From assembly GCA_012798185.1 (NCBI GenBank), contig JAAZNS010000359.1, positions 1-10,331 on the forward strand: a stretch of DNA of 10,331 nt, in the 5' to 3' direction. This document shows positions 7,057 to 10,331 of the stretch, piece after piece. The notes under the pieces are model-generated. The model saw only the letters and a list, made by a program, of their open reading frames with translations, was not told the origin of the DNA and searched no databases. This DNA comes from Chloroflexota bacterium. GTDB lineage: Bacteria > Chloroflexota > Anaerolineae > Anaerolineales > UBA4823. The position numbers were made by a program, and so were the translations under genes. Numbering within the stretch: the first letter of the stretch is position 1; the number at the start of each line of letters is the position of its first letter.

Positions 7057-8307
7057 TTATTGCCCAACAAACTGTAAAGCTCTCTTGGCATCCAAATAAT
7101 TTGGATTCTCAGCCAGCGCCTTTTGAAATTCGATGACCGCCTCGTTGATCTTCCCGTTACGGTAAAGCGCCCAGCCATGCCACAATAACGCTTCCTCTGA
7201 GGTAGGCGTGCGCTGCAAAGCATATTTTGTCAGTGCTAGCAGGTCTTCGTTGCGGCCGGCATGGAAATAAGCAAAAAATGGACCAAACTGGTAGCGTAGC
7301 ATCCGCTGCGGCAAGCCAATCTGGCGAGCCTGATCGAACGCTTTCGCTGCCTCATCATAGCGCTCAAACCACACCAAACCGCTGCCTAAGTTGAACCAGG
7401 AAAATGCATTATTACTATCAGTTTGGGTCTCTTGCATGGATTTTTCCAAGGCATGCTGCCGGTTTGTATCAACATCCCATTCTTTTCCCAGAATTGATAT
7501 AACCGTCGATTCCTTGTCGGGTGGATAAACTAAAAGGTAAACGCGGTTAAAGGATTGCCAGTATTCATCCAGGCGCTGGTAGGAAACTTGCTGGTTAGAA
7601 CCGTAATAGCTATCCTGGCTGATGAAGAACTGTTCCGAATCATCATACCCAGTCAGCAGATTATAATGCGCTGCCCATAAATCGTCGTTAGGCCAATAAG
7701 GTGATTCAAAGTAAAACGTCTCCTCGATCATCACCGGAATACCCGCTGCAATAAATTTTTTCAACAGTAAAATATCCCCACCAACCCGGTATTCAGCGTT
7801 AAGCCAGCCGGTATAATTCCTTACATAATAAGCCAGTTCGTCGATGTTCACGTTACGGTCATGGCGCTGCGGTTTAAGGATGTTGGCAATCTCAAGCTGA
7901 TTGCCCGTCCAGCCATAATAGCGCAGGTACATCGTCAGCGCGGCAGGACCACAATTATTGATATCCTGTCTTTCCCATTGCGGAGCATTCAGCTTCATTG
8001 CCTGCGGTAAAGACACCATAGTTGGCGTACTGACCAACCTGGTGATTGTCACTGTAAGGGCGGGTATGATTTTTTTTGCAGTTTTAGTAGCGGTTGGCTG
8101 CGGATGAGAAGTAATCGCTACAGCAGGCGGCGGTAGGGGTGTGGGCATTTTCCCCGCTGGATGAATTATGCCGCGCAAATATGTAGCGGCAAAATCCACC
8201 CGCCAGGAAAGCCGCTGATTCACATAATGTATTTGATAAATCCCACAGGCTATGACAGATAAAATTACTATAAGCAGCAATGCAACGATAAGATTCCGTT
8301 TCCACAT
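7057..8307 (-). CDS. Exported C39-like papain-fold peptidase with C-terminal TPR repeats
   Basis: The protein has 416 residues. Residues 5-25 are a hydrophobic export signal. 'SVIACG' at 17-22 fits a lipobox with Cys21, so it may be a lipoprotein, though a simple membrane anchor is equally possible. A Pro/Thr-rich linker (about 52-100) leads to a peptidase C39-like domain (about 108-262). The expected active site is complete: Gln114 and Cys119 in 'RQDINNCGPAAL', His214 in 'AAHYNLLTGYDD' and Asp232 in 'SQDSYYG'. Three TPR-like units follow (about 302-335, 336-369 and 373-406, e.g. 'ALLWHGWALYRNGKINEA'). C39 enzymes are best known for cleaving bacteriocin leaders inside ABC exporters. This one stands alone outside the membrane with no transporter gene beside it, so its substrate is unknown. 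The TPRs probably bind a partner protein. No Shine-Dalgarno precedes the ATG, and a -10-like box lies 7 bases upstream, suggesting a leaderless mRNA. Confidence 0.88.
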   Translation of the reverse strand: MWKRNLIVALLLIVILSVIACGIYQIHYVNQRLSWRVDFAATYLRGIIHPAGKMPTPLPPPAVAITSHPQPTATKTAKKIIPALTVTITRLVSTPTMVSLPQAMKLNAPQWERQDINNCGPAALTMYLRYYGWTGNQLEIANILKPQRHDRNVNIDELAYYVRNYTGWLNAEYRVGGDILLLKKFIAAGIPVMIEETFYFESPYWPNDDLWAAHYNLLTGYDDSEQFFISQDSYYGSNQQVSYQRLDEYWQSFNRVYLLVYPPDKESTVISILGKEWDVDTNRQHALEKSMQETQTDSNNAFSWFNLGSGLVWFERYDEAAKAFDQARQIGLPQRMLRYQFGPFFAYFHAGRNEDLLALTKYALQRTPTSEEALLWHGWALYRNGKINEAVIEFQKALAENPNYLDAKRALQFVGQ

Positions 8308-8314
8308 GGCGAGT

Positions 8315-8344
8315 ATTGTAACATCAGAAAAGAAGACAGGTCAT
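8315..8344 (-). promoter_or_regulatory. Candidate promoter of the C39-like protease gene (leaderless mRNA)
   Basis: On the minus strand, ATGACC (8344-8339, four of six to consensus) and TACAAT (8320-8315, five of six) are 18 bases apart. Only 7 bases (ACTCGCC) separate TACAAT from the ATG at 8307. Transcription should therefore start at or within a base of the start codon. No purine-rich ribosome site is present. Confidence 0.5.
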
Positions 8345-8458
8345 TAGTGATTATATGATCGTTGAATAAGTGTCGGGTATCAAATGCCAAGTGACTTGCG
8401 GCTTGTTCCCTGAATTCAGACAACAGAGCATGGGTTACTAGGCACCAACAGCTAATAG

Positions 8459-8488
8459 CTGATAGCCGAAAGCTTCTTTTGTTATAAT
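8459..8488 (+). promoter_or_regulatory. Candidate promoter of miaB (leaderless mRNA)
   Basis: CTGATA (8459-8464, four of six to consensus) and a perfect TATAAT (8483-8488) are 18 bases apart. The ATG of miaB at 8496 follows after 7 bases (TTATGAT). The predicted start of transcription coincides with the start codon, and there is no Shine-Dalgarno site. Confidence 0.6.
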
Positions 8489-8495
8489 TTATGAT

Positions 8496-9821
8496 ATGAA
8501 ATATCACATTTTGACAGAAGGCTGCCAGATGAATGTGGCTGATTCCCAGCGCATCTCGTCTACTTTAGAACGCTTGGGGTATTTACCTGCCGCCAGACTG
8601 CAGGATGCCGATGTGGTTGTTTTAAACACCTGCGTGGTGCGTCAAAGCGCTGAGGATAAAGCATTAAGCTGGCTGCACGCTCTGCGCCCATTGAAACAAC
8701 AGCATCCCGGCATCGTGATTAACTTAATGGGATGTCTGGTGGGGATAAAAGGATCGGAAAAACTAAAACAACGCTTTCCCTTTGTGGATGTATTCTCAGC
8801 TCCCTCAGACCCCGAACCTTTGGTGGCATATCTAACTCAAAATGAAAGCCAGATATTGGAACAAAAAGAGCTGCAACAACGTCTCAATATACAGGATGGC
8901 GGTTTTCTACTGCCATTGAATGAACGCGGAAAATTAGTGTCTGCCTATGTGCCAGTGGTCTTGGGTTGTTCACATGCCTGTACATTTTGTGTCATCACTT
9001 ACCGGCGGGGCGCAGAACACAGCCGCCCAGCAGCAGAAATCATCGCCGAAGTCCGCTCCCTGGTTCAACAAGGGGTACGTGAGGTAACATTACTTGGGCA
9101 GATTGTCGACCGCTATGGCAAAGACATCCCCGAAGGTCCCAACCTGGCAGGCCTACTGCGCCGTTTACATCAAATCGACGGGTTGGAACGCATCCGCTTC
9201 CTCACCTCACACCCCGGGTATTTAAACAGCGATTTGTTAGATGTTGTCGCTGAGTTACCCAAGGTCATGCCTCACATCGAAGTGCCTGTACAGGCAGGAG
9301 ACAACGAAGTGTTAGAAGACATGAGACGCGGTTACACAGTGGAAGATTATTATCGACTGGTGGAAAATATCCGTTCGACCCTGCAAAATAAAACGCCGGG
9401 CGTATCGATTGCTACCGATATCATTGTCGGTTTTCCGGGTGAGAGTGAGGCGCAATTCTTGCATACTTATGATCTGTTGAAAGACCTTCGTTTAGATGTA
9501 GCCCACCTGGCGCGTTATTCACCCCGACCGGATACAGTTGCTTCCCGTCATCTTGCTGATGATGTGAGCGAACAGGAAAAGTGGCGCCGGTTTCGTCTGC
9601 TGGAGAGCCTTCAAGAAGGTATTGCAGGAGAAATCAATGCTGCATATCTACATAGCCAGGTAGAAGTGCTTTTTGAAGAAAACGTGCGCGGCAGATGGAA
9701 AGGACGGACCCCTACAAACAAACTGGTCTTTGTTGAGAGCGAAGAAAACCTGCTTGGACAAATCCGGTCCGTACAAATTTCATGGACGGGCCCATGGTCT
9801 ATGCAAGCAATTTTGATTTAA
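8496..9821 (+). CDS. miaB: tRNA-2-methylthio-N6-dimethylallyladenosine synthase (MiaB)
   Basis: This cytoplasmic radical SAM enzyme adds the methylthio group to i6A37 of tRNAs reading UNN codons. The 441-residue length is normal. The N-terminal methylthiotransferase domain (1-120) has the three cluster-binding cysteines Cys10 ('TEGCQMNVADS'), Cys46 ('NTCVVRQSAEDK') and Cys80 ('MGCLVG'). The radical SAM core (about 145-375) has the CxxxCxxC motif at Cys158, Cys162 and Cys165 ('GCSHACTFC'). A TRAM RNA-binding domain ends the protein (about 380-441, 'GRTPTNKLVFV'). 'GCQMN' and 'NTCVVR' point to MiaB, not RimO or MtaB. One oddity is 'LGQIVDRYG' (200-208), where many MiaB proteins read GQNVNSYG. 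The gene diverges from the C39-like protease gene and seems to be transcribed from a promoter directly at the ATG. The upstream TATAAT and absence of other in-frame starts support 8496. Confidence 0.95.
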   Translation: MKYHILTEGCQMNVADSQRISSTLERLGYLPAARLQDADVVVLNTCVVRQSAEDKALSWLHALRPLKQQHPGIVINLMGCLVGIKGSEKLKQRFPFVDVFSAPSDPEPLVAYLTQNESQILEQKELQQRLNIQDGGFLLPLNERGKLVSAYVPVVLGCSHACTFCVITYRRGAEHSRPAAEIIAEVRSLVQQGVREVTLLGQIVDRYGKDIPEGPNLAGLLRRLHQIDGLERIRFLTSHPGYLNSDLLDVVAELPKVMPHIEVPVQAGDNEVLEDMRRGYTVEDYYRLVENIRSTLQNKTPGVSIATDIIVGFPGESEAQFLHTYDLLKDLRLDVAHLARYSPRPDTVASRHLADDVSEQEKWRRFRLLESLQEGIAGEINAAYLHSQVEVLFEENVRGRWKGRTPTNKLVFVESEENLLGQIRSVQISWTGPWSMQAILI

Positions 9822-9827
9822 AACCTG

Positions 9828-9856
9828 TTGCAAAAACTTACGACTCGTTGTAAACT
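9828..9856 (+). promoter_or_regulatory. Weak candidate promoter of the lipoprotein gene
   Basis: TTGCAA (9828-9833) and TAAACT (9851-9856) are 17 bases apart, each four of six to the sigma-70 consensus. They lie in the 73-base gap after miaB. Read-through from miaB is also possible, since no terminator is visible between the genes. Confidence 0.35.
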
Positions 9857-9894
9857 TTGAAGATGGTTATGGATGAAAGAGGAAAGAGGATACT

Positions 9895-10331
9895 ATGACT
9901 ACTAAAAACACTCGTCCGATTGCAATCCTGTCTATTGCGGTAATTCTACTAAGCGCCTGTAATCTACCAGGCACTACCGTGATTGCTCCACCCACATCAA
10001 TTCCTCCAGATGTGATTTATACTGCCGCCGCACAAACCCTGGCAGCTCAGCTTACCGAAAATGCCCCTCCTCCCGGGCAGCCGACCGATACACCTGTTGT
10101 TGAAACACCCATAATCGAGGCAACAAATACTCCGCTGATCTCTCCAACATTCACCGAGGCGCCATATACAGCCACACCTGAGTTCACCAACACCCCAATC
10201 TTTACCCCGACCAGTTCCAACCCCATGATCACTGCCAGCATGCCCACCAACTGCCGCACTGGCACCAGCAAAGATTACCCGCGTGTCGGCTCATTGGTAC
10301 CTGGGCAAGTTGCAGAGGTTGTAGGACGCAA
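9895..10331 (+). CDS. Lipoprotein with Thr/Pro-rich linker and start of an SH3-like domain (3' end outside window)
   Basis: The frame is open from the ATG at 9895 to the window edge (145 codons). AGAGGA (9885-9890) sits 4 bases upstream as ribosome site. Residues 8-21 are hydrophobic and end in a lipobox 'LLSAC' with Cys22 as the lipid-modified residue, so the protein should be anchored on the outer face of the membrane. 'IYTAAAQTLAAQL' (about 43-55) is a short helix of a type I associate with Anaerolineae lipoproteins. Residues about 60-114 are a low-complexity linker rich in Thr and Pro. The last visible stretch, 'NCRTGTSKDYPRVGSLVPGQ...EVVGR', matches the opening of a bacterial SH3-like domain, which commonly binds cell-wall or protein ligands. 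Whether more SH3-like repeats or an enzyme follow cannot be seen. Confidence 0.85.
   Translation, partial: MTTKNTRPIAILSIAVILLSACNLPGTTVIAPPTSIPPDVIYTAAAQTLAAQLTENAPPPGQPTDTPVVETPIIEATNTPLISPTFTEAPYTATPEFTNTPIFTPTSSNPMITASMPTNCRTGTSKDYPRVGSLVPGQVAEVVGR

Noticed and set aside
8447..8470. Imperfect repeat GCTAATAGCTGATAGC before miaB as a possible operator
   Set aside because: The repeat units are short (about seven bases) and imperfect, with only two copies; it overlaps the -35 region but nothing further supports a binding site.
8084..8507. Minus-strand frames at 8084-8305 and 8268-8507
   Set aside because: The first overlaps the C39-like gene in another frame; the second spans the divergent promoter region and the start of miaB. 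Neither shows protein-family features or a ribosome site.
10047..10271. Minus-strand frame of 74 codons opposite the lipoprotein
   Set aside because: It is the reverse of the Thr/Pro-rich linker, giving a low-complexity Val/Gly-rich product; the plus-strand frame has a lipobox, ribosome site and SH3-like segment.

Overview
The window looks like chromosomal DNA of an uncultured or little-studied bacterium, most plausibly Anaerolineae (Chloroflexota). This rests on family resemblance only: a Thr/Pro-rich lipoprotein with an 'AAAQTLAAQL' stretch and an SH3-like end, a C39-like cysteine protease fused to TPRs, a MiaB with the variant motif 'GQIVDRYG', and large secreted beta-helix proteins. There is no rRNA or other phylogenetic marker, so the assignment is an inference.

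Layout. Positions 1-2949 (minus strand) hold the first 983 codons of a very large secreted protein: signal peptide, a beta-helix module, two fibronectin-III-like domains and a second beta-helix module that runs off the left edge. An AT-rich, largely gene-free gap (2950-3474) follows; near its right end is a 16-codon open frame with a strong ribosome binding site. Positions 3475-6714 (plus strand) hold two adjacent genes for polytopic membrane proteins of GT-C glycosyltransferase type, separated by 12 bases and visibly richer in A+T than their flanks. The second carries a large extracytoplasmic region and a TPR-like tail. A minus-strand tRNA-Lys(UUU), with its own good promoter, lies at 6815-6886. 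Next comes a minus-strand exported C39-like papain-fold protein with TPRs (7057-8307), divergent from miaB (8496-9821, plus strand). The last gene, from 9895 to the right edge, is the beginning of a lipoprotein.

How the parts relate. The two GT-C-like proteins probably act together on lipid-linked sugars at the outer face of the membrane. The beta-helix protein, the C39-like protein and the lipoprotein are all exported, so most of the window concerns the cell surface. miaB (tRNA A37 methylthiolation) and tRNA-Lys are housekeeping; MiaB is not expected to act on tRNA-Lys(UUU). No mobile element, CRISPR array, toxin-antitoxin pair or phage gene was seen, and I found no convincing new biological system. 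The most notable signals are two divergent genes whose -10 boxes both lie exactly 7 bases before the ATG with no Shine-Dalgarno (probably leaderless mRNAs), the small leader-like frame before the glycosyltransferases, and the duplicated modular architecture of the beta-helix protein.
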